Assembly: GCA_020072565.1 (NCBI GenBank)
Contig: JAIQGI010000050.1
Span: 1-41,846, forward strand
Reading direction: 5' to 3'
DNA from: Terriglobia bacterium
Lineage (GTDB): Bacteria; Acidobacteriota; UBA6911
Length of the DNA stretch: 41,846 bases
This document shows, one piece after another, positions 30,679 to 39,007 of this stretch. Below the pieces are notes generated by a model, which saw only the letters and a program-made list of their open reading frames with translations, did not search any database and was not told where the DNA came from. Each line of letters starts with the position of its first letter. The first letter of the stretch is position 1. Both the position numbers and the translations under genes were made by a program.

Positions 30679-30921
30679 CTATCCCGGCGTTGGGGCAATG
30701 TAAATTTTGTTGTTATCCGTCTGCTGGAAAATCTTGCCGGTCTTGGGGCATTTCACGGCATTTCTCAACATGATGAGAAGACTCGAGGGTACGCTCCGAC
30801 CGGCATACACTGTGCCGATGCTGGTTTTTTCCGGCGGACCGTCGTTGAGTACCACAGACACCCCCATCGAGTGGGTAGCGGAGCAATCGTCGCAATAGAC
30901 GTGGATCATGTATCTAGACAT
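30679..30921 (-). CDS. Small conserved-looking cytoplasmic protein with a CDDC motif
   Basis: The 80-residue protein starts MSRYMIHVYCDDCSATHSMG and ends LRNAVKCPKTGKIFQQTDNN, then KIYIAPTPG. CDDC with a later CP and several Thr/His positions suggests a small metal-binding or rubredoxin-like knuckle, but the second cysteine pair is incomplete (only one Cys in KCPKTGK). GGAGAGAC precedes the ATG at 30921; the frame is open 10 codons further. There is no signal peptide. It stands alone between the small secreted proteins and the aldehyde oxidoreductase operon. Function unknown. Confidence 0.6.
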   Translation of the reverse strand: MSRYMIHVYCDDCSATHSMGVSVVLNDGPPEKTSIGTVYAGRSVPSSLLIMLRNAVKCPKTGKIFQQTDNNKIYIAPTPG

Positions 30922-31059
30922 GGCTGTCTCTCCGGGATTTATTTGGAGCATAGCATACCAGTGGTTCTTGAAACCATTCTAATCTCTGCTGACTAAAGGT
31001 CTAAGACTACTAGATTGGCGGTGCCTTGAAGCGCCGTGCCCGTGTCCCGGCTCCGGAGC

Positions 31060-32031
31060 TCAAGCCAGCGCGAGGAGGGACTCCTCGACGGCACCCTGGA
31101 CCACTTGAATCTTGTAAGCGTTGTCTCGTAGCGGGTTGGCTCCCTCGGCAGCCGCCTGACCCGCTGACGCGGCGAGGGTGCTGTCGATCTTCTTGCCGAT
31201 CAAGAGCTTCTCTGCAGCCTCGACTCTCCATGGGTACGGGCCAACCCCGCCCAGCACGATGCGCGCCCTATTGACACTGTCATTCTCGTACTGCAACACC
31301 ACCCCAACGCTGGTCAGGGCGAAATCCCAGGCGCGGCGCGCGCGGATCTTACGATAGGAGCTGCGCACGTTGCCGCTGATCGGCGGAAGATGAATCTCCG
31401 TCACGATTTCATTGGGCAGCAGGATGTTCTCTTTTTTGATGTCTTTATCAGGCCCTACGAAGAAGTTTTCTATCTTGACGGCCTTGCTTCCGGCCGGGCC
31501 TGCAATCAGCAGTTGGGCTTGCAGCGCCACGAGGGCGACTGCCGTGTCCGATGGGTGCACGAAAAAGCAGGGGCCGCCGCCAAAGATGGCGTGATACTGG
31601 TTTTCACCGTCCACTGCGTAGCACATGTCGCCGGCTTTCCGGGCACAAGGGAAGTCGCCCCGGTAGTACCAGCAGCGGGGCCGCTGGCAGATGTTCCCAC
31701 CGATGGTCCCCTGGTTGCGCAGCTGGGGGCTGGCCACCTCGGCTGCCGCCTGTGCCAGCACGGCATATTTTTCTGCAATTGAGGCAGTGGAGGCGACCTC
31801 TGCAACCGTCGTGAGTGCTCCGATCTTCAGCCCGCCATCGGGCCTGGCGGAGATCCCTTTCAGTTCCTTCAGACCGCTGATGCTGACGATTTTCTCCACC
31901 GGGAAAGTCTCGTCACGTACGCATCCCAGCAGATCCGTCCCCCCCGCATGAAGGATGGCTCCTTTGGTGCCCAGAGCCTTGATCGCCGCCGCGACCGAGC
32001 CGGCTTTCACATAAGCAAAGTTTTTCATCAT
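31060..32031 (-). CDS. paoB: Aldehyde oxidoreductase FAD/[4Fe-4S] subunit (PaoB-like)
   Basis: The 323-residue protein is the FAD-binding subunit of a xanthine-oxidase-family molybdoenzyme. The FAD-domain string AILHAGGTDLLGCVRD and the SPQLRNQGTIGGNICQ motif are typical. It also carries four cysteines, Cys115, 120, 129 and 137 (NICQRPRCWYYRGDFPC...MCYA), in the loop that binds an extra [4Fe-4S] cluster in E. coli PaoB (YagS), followed by the GENQYHAIFGGGPC segment. This assigns it to the PaoABC periplasmic aldehyde oxidoreductase type and not to plain xanthine dehydrogenase. It starts 3 bases after the molybdenum subunit stop and is the last gene of the operon, whereas in paoABC the FAD subunit is second. 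Confidence 0.88.
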   Translation of the reverse strand: MMKNFAYVKAGSVAAAIKALGTKGAILHAGGTDLLGCVRDETFPVEKIVSISGLKELKGISARPDGGLKIGALTTVAEVASTASIAEKYAVLAQAAAEVASPQLRNQGTIGGNICQRPRCWYYRGDFPCARKAGDMCYAVDGENQYHAIFGGGPCFFVHPSDTAVALVALQAQLLIAGPAGSKAVKIENFFVGPDKDIKKENILLPNEIVTEIHLPPISGNVRSSYRKIRARRAWDFALTSVGVVLQYENDSVNRARIVLGGVGPYPWRVEAAEKLLIGKKIDSTLAASAGQAAAEGANPLRDNAYKIQVVQGAVEESLLALA

Positions 32032-32034
32032 GGC

Positions 32035-34344
32035 TCATCCCCTTTTCTTCTTACTGAGCAGTTCCAGGATAGTTCTGGGATCGATCGGACCATGAGTAGG
32101 CCTCACGCCGATGGCGTCATAAACTGCATTGGCGATCGCCGAGGCGGCCGGAACGTGCGCGGGCTCACCCAAGCCTTTGCAACCGACGATGTTGCACTCG
32201 GTGTCTTTGAGATCGATGGGCAACACCTGATGATTCGCAGGAACATCGAGTGCCGTAGGCACCTTATAGTCGTGAAGGTTCGCGTTGCACATTTTCCCCG
32301 TTTGCCGGTCCATCACCCGCTTTTCCGTCAGCGCATAGCCCAGGCCCATGGTCATGCCTCCGAAGACCTGGTTGTCGAAGGTCTTTCGGTTGATCACGCG
32401 CCCGCTCTCATTCGCACCGAGAAGTCGCACAACTTTGACCTCGCCGGTCTTGGTGTTGACCTCCACTTCGGCAAAGTGGGCCCCGAAGGGCATGATCGCC
32501 TTGTTTGCCGGATTCGGATCCCGGTTGCCGATGCCGATGACATCCCTGACTCCGTGCGCCTGCATCAGCTCCTGCACGGTTCTTTTCTTATCGGGGCTGC
32601 TGCGGCTGACAATGGATCTGTCCTGCAATTCCAGGTCGTCCGCGGGAACGCCGAGGGTTTGCGCTGCCCAGCCGAAGAGCTGCCGTTTGACGAGCCACGC
32701 ACCGCGACGCACCGCAGGGATCAGGCCGGGCAGGGTCATGCTGCCCCCACTGCTCTGGGCGTAAGGTGTGACGGCGGTGTCCGCATTTATGATCCGGACA
32801 TTCTCGAGTGGTATCCCCAATTCCTCGGCAGCGACCATGCAGGCGACCGTCTTGGTCCCGGTCCCGAGATCCAGGGCTCCCGTCTTGAGGGTTACGCCGC
32901 CGTCCAAAAACATGCGGATTTCGGCCGTATAAGGCGGTGAGCCGCTGCCGGCTTGCCACAGGCCGGCAGCCACGCCGAAGCCTCGCTTGATATGACCGTC
33001 GCTCTTTCGGGCAGCCCGCGCTTCCTTCCAGCCGAACGCCTTCGAGCCCTGGATCAGGCATTCCTTCAAGCCGGCGCTGGTATAGGGCGCATTCCTGGAC
33101 TGGCTGAAGTCGGTGAAGTTCTTGAGCCGGAACTCCACCGGATCCATGCCGAGTTTTTCGGCCAGCATGTCCATCATCTGTTCCAGGCACCAGTTGCCGG
33201 CAGGGAAACCGGGCGCCCGGAACGCGCGCCCGCGACCTGCATTGATGTAGTACGTGCTCTCGCTGATCTGGACATTGGGACACTTATAGAGTTCGCCTAC
33301 CTGAAATCCCACGCCGGTCCCGGCCGAGTAGGCGCCGGCGGCGGCCACGTTGGTAAACTGCAAAGCGGTCAGAGTTCCATCTTTTTTCACGCCCGCCTTC
33401 AGCGTCATCCTGGCGTCAGGCCTGTTGCCCACGGCGAGAAGAGTCTCTTCGCGCGAAAGCATCAGCTTCACGGGCCGGCCTGTCCTGCGCGCCAGCAGGG
33501 CCGCGATGACCGTATGCTTGCCGAGCTCCAGCTTGGAACCGAAGCCACCGCCGAAATAGCGGCATATCACCCTCACGTTGTTGATGGGCACGCCCATGAT
33601 GGAGGCGAAGGAGAGGAGGACGGCATCGTAAACGCCCTGTGTGGAATCCCAGATCGTCACCTTATCCCCATCCCACTTTACCACCGACCCGTGGGCTTCC
33701 ATCGGGACATGGATCTGGAAGTTGGTGTAGAAGTTCTCCTCCAGAACCACGTCGGCCTCGGCGAAACCTTTGGCTATGTCACCCCTTTTGGTCACGCGCG
33801 GATCGCCCGTGGTGTTGCCGCTTTCGTGGATCTTTGGCGCGCCGGGTTTTAAAGCTGACTCTTCATCGATGACAAAAGGCAACTGCTCGTAAGCGACCTT
33901 GATCGCCTTGACGGCGTCCCAGGCCTGGTAGGGAGTGCGAGCCGCCACTGCGGCAATTTCATCCCCCTCATAGCGACAGTGAGGATCGAACAGCCTGCTC
34001 TGCGCCGTCCGGCCGCCGTACCACGGCAGGTCGGCGCCGGGAGATTTCCCGGTGAGTACGGCCACCACGCCCGGCATTTTCTCCGCAGCACTCGTGTCCA
34101 CGTTCTTCACCATGGCGTGAGCGTGCGGGGAGCGCAGGATCGCGGCATAGAGCATGTCGGGGAGGATCACGTCGTAGGTGTATTCGGCGGCGCCGGAAAC
34201 CCGCTCGTAGGCGTCGACACGGGGGAGTGCCTTGCCGACGATGCGCGTCTCGCCCCACGGCTGAATGGTTTCCTGAGGTTGCGGGGCTTGCGCTGAAGAT
34301 CCCGAACGGAAGGACTCTTCTAGTTCGTCGTAGTAGTCGCTCAT
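32035..34344 (-). CDS. paoC: Aldehyde oxidoreductase molybdenum-binding subunit (PaoC-like)
   Basis: The 769-residue protein is the catalytic Mo-cytosine/molybdopterin subunit. It opens with the aldehyde oxidase a/b hammerhead (GKALPRVDAYERVSGAAEYT, DMLYAAILRSPHAHA). It has the Mo-binding motifs (YFGGGFGSK, RAFRAPGFPAGN, CNIVGCKGLGEPAHVPAASA), with the Glu of GLGEP in the position of the catalytic base. It would oxidise aldehydes to carboxylic acids using water and pass electrons to the FeS and FAD subunits. The start at 34344 has GGGAGGTG upstream and overlaps the end of the FeS gene as ATGA; the frame is open another 61 codons into that gene in a different phase. It has no signal of its own and would be exported with the Tat-bearing FeS subunit. 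Confidence 0.92.
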   Translation of the reverse strand: MSDYYDELEESFRSGSSAQAPQPQETIQPWGETRIVGKALPRVDAYERVSGAAEYTYDVILPDMLYAAILRSPHAHAMVKNVDTSAAEKMPGVVAVLTGKSPGADLPWYGGRTAQSRLFDPHCRYEGDEIAAVAARTPYQAWDAVKAIKVAYEQLPFVIDEESALKPGAPKIHESGNTTGDPRVTKRGDIAKGFAEADVVLEENFYTNFQIHVPMEAHGSVVKWDGDKVTIWDSTQGVYDAVLLSFASIMGVPINNVRVICRYFGGGFGSKLELGKHTVIAALLARRTGRPVKLMLSREETLLAVGNRPDARMTLKAGVKKDGTLTALQFTNVAAAGAYSAGTGVGFQVGELYKCPNVQISESTYYINAGRGRAFRAPGFPAGNWCLEQMMDMLAEKLGMDPVEFRLKNFTDFSQSRNAPYTSAGLKECLIQGSKAFGWKEARAARKSDGHIKRGFGVAAGLWQAGSGSPPYTAEIRMFLDGGVTLKTGALDLGTGTKTVACMVAAEELGIPLENVRIINADTAVTPYAQSSGGSMTLPGLIPAVRRGAWLVKRQLFGWAAQTLGVPADDLELQDRSIVSRSSPDKKRTVQELMQAHGVRDVIGIGNRDPNPANKAIMPFGAHFAEVEVNTKTGEVKVVRLLGANESGRVINRKTFDNQVFGGMTMGLGYALTEKRVMDRQTGKMCNANLHDYKVPTALDVPANHQVLPIDLKDTECNIVGCKGLGEPAHVPAASAIANAVYDAIGVRPTHGPIDPRTILELLSKKKRG

Positions 34345-34973
34345 GCCACACCTCCCTTCCTGCGCAATTCGCCGGCCTTGGCGGCAGCCCTGAAGATGTG
34401 CTGATAGGCGGCGCAGCGGCACAGATTCCCGCTTACACCGGCGCGGATCTGGTCCAGGGTCGGATTGGGATTCTGGCGCAACAGACCCTCGACGGCCATT
34501 ATCTGCCCCGGAGTGCAAAAGCCGCACTGGAAGGCGTCTTCCTCCGCGAAGGCCTGCTGGACGGGTCCGAGCTTTTCGCCATCCATCAAACCCTCGAGCG
34601 TCGTGATCTCATGTCCCTCTGACTCGACAGCCAGCATCATGCAGGCGTAACGCGGTTTGCCGTCGATCAGGACGGTGCACGCGCCGCACTCCCCGCGCTC
34701 GCAGCCGATCTTGGTGCCTGTGAGCCCCAGAACATCACGCAGGATGTAAAGCAGCGTCCAGCGCGGCTCCACGACGATCTTCCGTTTTGATCCGTTGACG
34801 GCCAGGTTGACGGTGACTGCATCGCCAACGGCATCTATCTCCTGCGCGGCCGCTACGGGGGCGTTTCCTATGGTTGCGGCGGCGACCGCTCCTGCGCCGA
34901 CCGAAGACAGGAAACCTCTGCGGCTTATCCCCTGGTGTGACTTGCAGCATTTCTCCTCGGGATCTTGAGGCAT
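34341..34973 (-). CDS. paoA: Aldehyde oxidoreductase [2Fe-2S] subunit with Tat signal (PaoA-like)
   Basis: The 210-residue protein has a twin-arginine signal (GISRRGFLSSVGAGAVAAAT, Arg18-Arg19) and two [2Fe-2S] sites. The plant-ferredoxin type uses Cys91, 96, 99 and 111 (CERGECGACTVLIDGKPRYAC); the alpha-helical one uses Cys150, 153, 185 and 187 (QCGFCTPGQIM, NLCRC). In PaoABC this subunit carries the Tat signal that exports the whole folded complex to the periplasm. The start at 34973 has GGAGG in front; a GTG five codons upstream is less likely. The gene leads the operon, followed by the molybdenum subunit with an ATGA overlap. No molybdenum-cofactor insertion chaperone (PaoD/XdhC) is in the window. 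Confidence 0.93.
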   Translation of the reverse strand: MPQDPEEKCCKSHQGISRRGFLSSVGAGAVAAATIGNAPVAAAQEIDAVGDAVTVNLAVNGSKRKIVVEPRWTLLYILRDVLGLTGTKIGCERGECGACTVLIDGKPRYACMMLAVESEGHEITTLEGLMDGEKLGPVQQAFAEEDAFQCGFCTPGQIMAVEGLLRQNPNPTLDQIRAGVSGNLCRCAAYQHIFRAAAKAGELRRKGGVA

Positions 34974-35090
34974 AAAGGAGCCCTCCACAATTGCCTTCCA
35001 GCATCTTTATGACGTTCTTACCTGTTCGACCACCCCCCATCTCACACCAGAGGGGGCCTTTAGATCAAGATGATTGTTACGTCTGTGGGA

Positions 35091-35111
35091 GTCTTTGCGT
35101 CTTCGCGGTTC
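35091..35111. repeat. Dispersed 'tttgcgtcttcgcggtt' repeat
   Basis: The sequence gtctttgcgtcttcgcggtt is the reverse complement of the widespread 'aaccgcgaagacgcaaag' intergenic repeat. It is related to the copies near 25419 and 38584. It lies upstream of the aldehyde oxidoreductase operon. Confidence 0.5.
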
Positions 35112-35127
35112 AGAAGGAGGAGGTGAA

Positions 35128-35223
35128 ATGCAAAAGCAGGAGGGTGACCATCCCGGGGGCGCACAGCAGAAGGATCATCGGCAGGCCATCAATTCCAGTG
35201 GCCCTTACCTTTTGTGCGGCTGA
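35128..35223 (+). other. 31-codon open frame with a strong ribosome site
   Basis: ATG at 35128 is preceded by AGGAGGAGGTGAA, the best Shine-Dalgarno in the region. The frame encodes MQKQEGDHPGGAQQKDHRQA followed by INSSGPYLLCG. It overlaps the end of the convergent exported protein gene by 35 bases. I recognise no family. It may be a real small protein, the start of a truncated gene, or chance. Confidence 0.3.
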
Positions 35224-35749
35224 TGCCGAAATCGAAGCCCGCATTGGCATAGCCGAAAACCAGCAAATATTCGCCTGGTTTCAAATCGTCTTCCGGCGCG
35301 ACGGAAAAGGACTCATCGGAATAAACAGTAACCGTCACATTCTGGATCTCCTGCTTCTTGAATCCGCCCTTGTTTTCCGTCGTGGCAGCCGAAGATGAGG
35401 TCCGGATCGTGCGGCTGTCTTTCTTGCGCGTCAACTGCACGATCATGGCTTCCTTCGATGAGCCGACGCCGCGAACATAAAAAACGGGCCGGGGAACAGG
35501 AATTTGCGCCGCGGCCTGGGCTCCCGTGTAAGTCACGGTAAGGTCGAGATTGAAATAGCCGTAAGTATCCATGAACTGTTCCATGCCCTTGCTTTTCATG
35601 TCAGCCATGGAGGCGGGTTCGAGCTTGATCCACTGCGCATCTCCCTGCCGGAAGTAGACGCCCGGCGTCACAGGCATGCCCGGCGGCGGAGCCGGTTTTG
35701 GCGCTTGCATCATGAGAACCAGCAGGAGACCCAGGCAATTCATAGCCAT
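35189..35749 (-). CDS. Exported protein of unknown function
   Basis: The 186-residue protein begins MAMNCLGLLLVLMMQAPKPA, a short hydrophobic leader followed by a proline-rich segment (PKPAPPPGMPVTPG), which suggests export. The body contains alternating strands (VYFRQGDAQWIKLEPA, YFNLDLTVTYTG, PRPVFYVRGVG, EAMIVQLTRKKDSRTIRTSS) and ends YLLVFGYANAGFDFGISRTK, consistent with a beta-rich fold. Related acidobacterial proteins are annotated only as hypothetical as far as I know. The short leader leaves the exact start open. It runs opposite to the DsbA-like gene. Confidence 0.6.
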   Translation of the reverse strand: MAMNCLGLLLVLMMQAPKPAPPPGMPVTPGVYFRQGDAQWIKLEPASMADMKSKGMEQFMDTYGYFNLDLTVTYTGAQAAAQIPVPRPVFYVRGVGSSKEAMIVQLTRKKDSRTIRTSSSAATTENKGGFKKQEIQNVTVTVYSDESFSVAPEDDLKPGEYLLVFGYANAGFDFGISRTKGKGHWN

Positions 35750-35976
35750 AATCCTAGCATAATTCCCGTGCGCGGATGGCGCTATGGAACATGGCTGGTT
35801 GCCGCCGCCCTCGAAGTGTCACGCTCCGACAGGCAGATTCCATGAGTAGCTGAATTGATAGAGGTAGAATGCCGGCGTTTGGCTGACTAAAATTTCGCTT
35901 GATTAGCCGGACACGCCGTTTACCATATCGGCGGGAATCTCCACACTGGCGAAATGTGTGGTTCGAGGAGATGTTG

Positions 35977-36723
35977 ATGTCCCATAGCAGTAAGAAATCG
36001 CTCTGGTTACTGTTGCTGATCCCTGTCATTTTCCTCCTCTGGTACTCTGCCCGGGGCAGGGTCAGTCAATCCGGCGACGGTACCGTGACGCCGGCAGATG
36101 AGCGCCGGCAAGGCCAGGCGCAACCGCGGACCGATACTCTGCCGGCGATAACAGGAGCCACCGGCATCAGTATGCCGCGGGAACTCTATCTCGGCGGTGA
36201 ACCCGGAGCGCCGGTCAAAATAGAGGTATTCTCGGATTATCAATGCCCCAAATGCCGCGATTTTTACCTGCTGACTTTGAAGCCTTTACTTGCCGACTAC
36301 GCCAAGGCGAACAAGACCGATAAGATTTACATCGTGTACCGTGATTACCCGCTGGAGATGCATCAGTTCGCACGCAAGGCCGCGCGTTTGGCACTGGCAG
36401 CGGAACGTCTAGGCCGAGATCGATGGCTGCGGGTGGTGGATGCGCTCTACAGGGAACAGGATCAATGGTCGCAGGACGGCAATATCGGGGCAATCCTCGC
36501 AAAGGTGTTGGATCCGACGGACTTGGTGAGGGTGGCGAAGCTGGCTGCCGATCCTGCGACTGACGCCGCCGTCGGCCAGGAGATCATGTTGGCCCAAAGC
36601 CGCAACATCATTTCAACCCCCACATTTTTCATCACCGCCAGCACAGGCCTGCGCCAGCGGGTCGAAGGCATGATTACCTTCACCACGCTGAAAGATTTCA
36701 TCGACCGGCTGCTCACCCAATAG
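35977..36723 (+). CDS. DsbA-like thiol oxidoreductase (thioredoxin fold), membrane anchored
   Basis: The 248-residue protein has an N-terminal membrane anchor (about residues 8-25) and a Pro/Gln-rich linker to about 60. It is followed by a DsbA-type thioredoxin fold starting APVKIEVFSDYQCPKCRDF. The active-site pair is Cys90-Pro-Lys-Cys93. The cis-proline loop is STPTFFI near the end, and the helical insert between them is present. It resembles the DSBA_2/Thioredoxin_4 group (BdbD, 'DsbA family protein'), which acts on exported proteins. The ATG at 35977 is chosen because GAGGAG lies 6 bases upstream; an ATG two codons earlier is too close to it. The natural partner DsbB/VKOR is not in the window. 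Confidence 0.88.
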   Translation: MSHSSKKSLWLLLLIPVIFLLWYSARGRVSQSGDGTVTPADERRQGQAQPRTDTLPAITGATGISMPRELYLGGEPGAPVKIEVFSDYQCPKCRDFYLLTLKPLLADYAKANKTDKIYIVYRDYPLEMHQFARKAARLALAAERLGRDRWLRVVDALYREQDQWSQDGNIGAILAKVLDPTDLVRVAKLAADPATDAAVGQEIMLAQSRNIISTPTFFITASTGLRQRVEGMITFTTLKDFIDRLLTQ

Positions 36724-36871
36724 GCGGCGCGGAGACCGCCCCTCCTGCGTCAGCTGCATTCCGATGATTTTTTTCGGCCGCGCGCCCACATCTTACGTAA
36801 TTACAGGTAGCGAAGTTCGAAATGTGCCCGATGCCACCGGTTCGCTTAGCCGAACTACTGGAGCAGATCTC

Positions 36872-39007
36872 ATGCATACCAGACTAACCTTGGTTCTAGC
36901 CGCCTTTTTCTTTTCCTTGCCGGTCTGGCAAGGTTTTCTTTCTCCATCGAAAGCGGCGTACAAAGAGGTGGTTGCTGCCGGCCGGCAGAAGGCGACGCCC
37001 CCTCCCGAACGGCAGAAGAGCAAACCTGCCGATCTCCAGAAAGCCAAAGCAAGGGAACGCGCGCTTCCCGACCAACACAAGAAATGGGTTGACGAGGATG
37101 TGCGTTACATCATCAGGCCTGAGGAGAGAGACACGTTCATGGCCCTCACCACTGACGAAGAACGGGAAAATTTTATCGAGCAATTCTGGCTGCGCCGGAA
37201 TACGGATCTGCGCGAGGGCGGCAACCAGTTTAAGGTGGAGCACTATCGCCGGATCGCTTACGCCAACGAGCACTTCGCTTCCGGGGTGCCGGGGTGGAAG
37301 ACGGATCGCGGCCACATCTACATCCTGTATGGGGAACCTGACGGGATCGACCCGCATCCCTCGGGCGGTTCCTACCAGCGGGAGTTCTGGGAAGGCGGCG
37401 GCCGGACGAGCGTATATCCCTTCGAGCGCTGGCGCTATCGTCACATTGACGGGGTAGGCGACGACGTCGAGCTCGAATTCGTGGACAAGACCTTCACCGG
37501 CGAATACCGGCTTGCAATGGATTCGGAGGAAAAGGACGCGCTTCTGACGGTCCCCAACGCGGGCCTGACCGAAAGCGAGGAGAATGGATTTACCAGGAAA
37601 GAGGATCGCGTCAATCACAGTGGCATGGGCCAGGCTGACTTCCAGAGATCCAAAGACGCGCCTTTCGAGCGCCTGGCCCGCTACTTCAACGTTCAGCGGC
37701 CCCCCCAGATCAAGTTTGCGGATCTCAAGGGAATCGTCTCGACGCGCATAATATACAATCAGCTTCCTTACAGGATGAGGACGGACTTCATCCGGATTTC
37801 GGCGACCAAAGTGATGGTCCCGATCACTATCGAGCTGGATAACAAGAACCTCGAGTTCAAGAAGGAGATGGGATTCAATCGGGCTTCGGTCAACGTCTAC
37901 GGGGAAATCACTACCCTGCAGGCGCGCATCGCCGGCGAGTTCGAACACACGATCTCCACGGAGTACACTGACGAATTCTTTGAAGCCGGCAAGAACAAGC
38001 GGTCCATTTACCAGGCAATTGTATTTCTGGATGCCGGGCAGCGATACCGGCTTGACCTGATCCTCAGGGACTTGAACAGCGGCTATGTCGGCTCGCTGAG
38101 TCAGGGGTTCATGGTTCCGAAATATGATAGCGAGGAACTGCAGGCGAGTACCGTTATACTGGCAAACTCAGTCAATGGCGTTCCCCCGACCTACGATCAC
38201 CTGGAGCAGTTCGTCATCGGCGACATGAAAGTGCAGCCGAACGTGAGATGCGAATACCGCAGTGGCGGGGATGTCCTGTTCCCCTATCTGCAGATCTACC
38301 ACGCAGCCGTCGACCAGAGCACCCTTGAACCGTCCCTGCAGATCTCCTACGTCGTCAAGTCCGGCGATCAGGTCCTCTTGAACCTGGAGGACCCGAAGGG
38401 GAGAACGGTTCAGTACGCCTCCGGCCAGCGTGTCGTTGTTGTGGGAGCGATTTCGACCAAAGGCCTGGTGCCGGGCAAATACACGCTGGAGATAAGAGTC
38501 CTGGATAAGATCTCGAACCGGACTCTGACTGCCGGCAGCGAATTCCAGGTCATCCCGCCATCGGACCGCCAGGATCTCAAAGCAAGGAGCCGCAGATGCA
38601 CGCAGACGAAAATCCGCGTTCATCTGTTTACGGACCCGCGATATGTGCGAAAACCTCCCTCGAGTGTTTCGAACTACTTACCTGCAAATCCTTGCCATTT
38701 AGGCAAGAAAAGCAAAAGATCGACGCAGAGGTCGCGGAGAAAAGTCACGCAGAAGCGAAAATTCTCCACGGCTTCTGCGCCCTCTACGTTGAGGCTTTGG
38801 GTTGTGGCTATGCCACGCCGTATATTTCATGGTCAGGATAGAGTGCGGATCATTTTCCCATGCCGATCTGAGACTGCTTTAAGCGATAATGACAGCCTCT
38901 ATGTCAAGCCTGCCCCCACCAGATCCCCGCGCCGAGTATGTGCGCCGCCTCGAGGTGCGGCGCCGGGCGGCGGCGCGCGAGGCACAACTCGAAATTCGCA
39001 TCGGTAA
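36872..39007 (+). CDS. GWxTD-domain secreted protein with a read-through C-terminal tail
   Basis: Counting from the ATG at 36872 (GGAGCAGATCTC upstream), the protein has 711 residues. It has a signal peptide (MHTRLTLVLAAFFFSLPVWQ), a basic linker, and the GWxTD domain (KKWVDEDVRYIIRPEERDTF, then EERENFIEQFWLRRNTDLRE) continuing with the conserved HIYILYGEPDGIDPHPSGG and PFERWRYRHI. Two further beta-rich regions follow to about residue 562 (GSEFQVIP), where homologues would be expected to end. The last 150 or so residues are basic and low in structure, and are translated from a dispersed intergenic repeat; they overlap the start of the next gene by 119 bases. The native stop was therefore probably lost. 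Function unknown; likely extracytoplasmic. Confidence 0.8.
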   Translation: MHTRLTLVLAAFFFSLPVWQGFLSPSKAAYKEVVAAGRQKATPPPERQKSKPADLQKAKARERALPDQHKKWVDEDVRYIIRPEERDTFMALTTDEERENFIEQFWLRRNTDLREGGNQFKVEHYRRIAYANEHFASGVPGWKTDRGHIYILYGEPDGIDPHPSGGSYQREFWEGGGRTSVYPFERWRYRHIDGVGDDVELEFVDKTFTGEYRLAMDSEEKDALLTVPNAGLTESEENGFTRKEDRVNHSGMGQADFQRSKDAPFERLARYFNVQRPPQIKFADLKGIVSTRIIYNQLPYRMRTDFIRISATKVMVPITIELDNKNLEFKKEMGFNRASVNVYGEITTLQARIAGEFEHTISTEYTDEFFEAGKNKRSIYQAIVFLDAGQRYRLDLILRDLNSGYVGSLSQGFMVPKYDSEELQASTVILANSVNGVPPTYDHLEQFVIGDMKVQPNVRCEYRSGGDVLFPYLQIYHAAVDQSTLEPSLQISYVVKSGDQVLLNLEDPKGRTVQYASGQRVVVVGAISTKGLVPGKYTLEIRVLDKISNRTLTAGSEFQVIPPSDRQDLKARSRRCTQTKIRVHLFTDPRYVRKPPSSVSNYLPANPCHLGKKSKRSTQRSRRKVTQKRKFSTASAPSTLRLWVVAMPRRIFHGQDRVRIIFPCRSETALSDNDSLYVKPAPTRSPRRVCAPPRGAAPGGGARGTTRNSHR
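38584..38780. repeat. Dispersed intergenic repeats inside the GWxTD tail
   Basis: Two stretches look non-coding: gcaaggagccgcagatgcac followed by gcagacgaaaatccgcgttc, and gacgcagaggtcgcggagaa followed by aagtcacgcagaagcg. The second forms a hairpin, CGCAGAAGC (38748-38756) with GCTTCTGCG (38771-38779). These match the repeat type seen between other genes here, supporting that the frame has run past its native end. Confidence 0.55.

Noticed and set aside
36896-37948. Minus-strand open frame opposite the GWxTD gene
   Set aside because: No family resemblance; the plus strand carries the conserved GWxTD domain.
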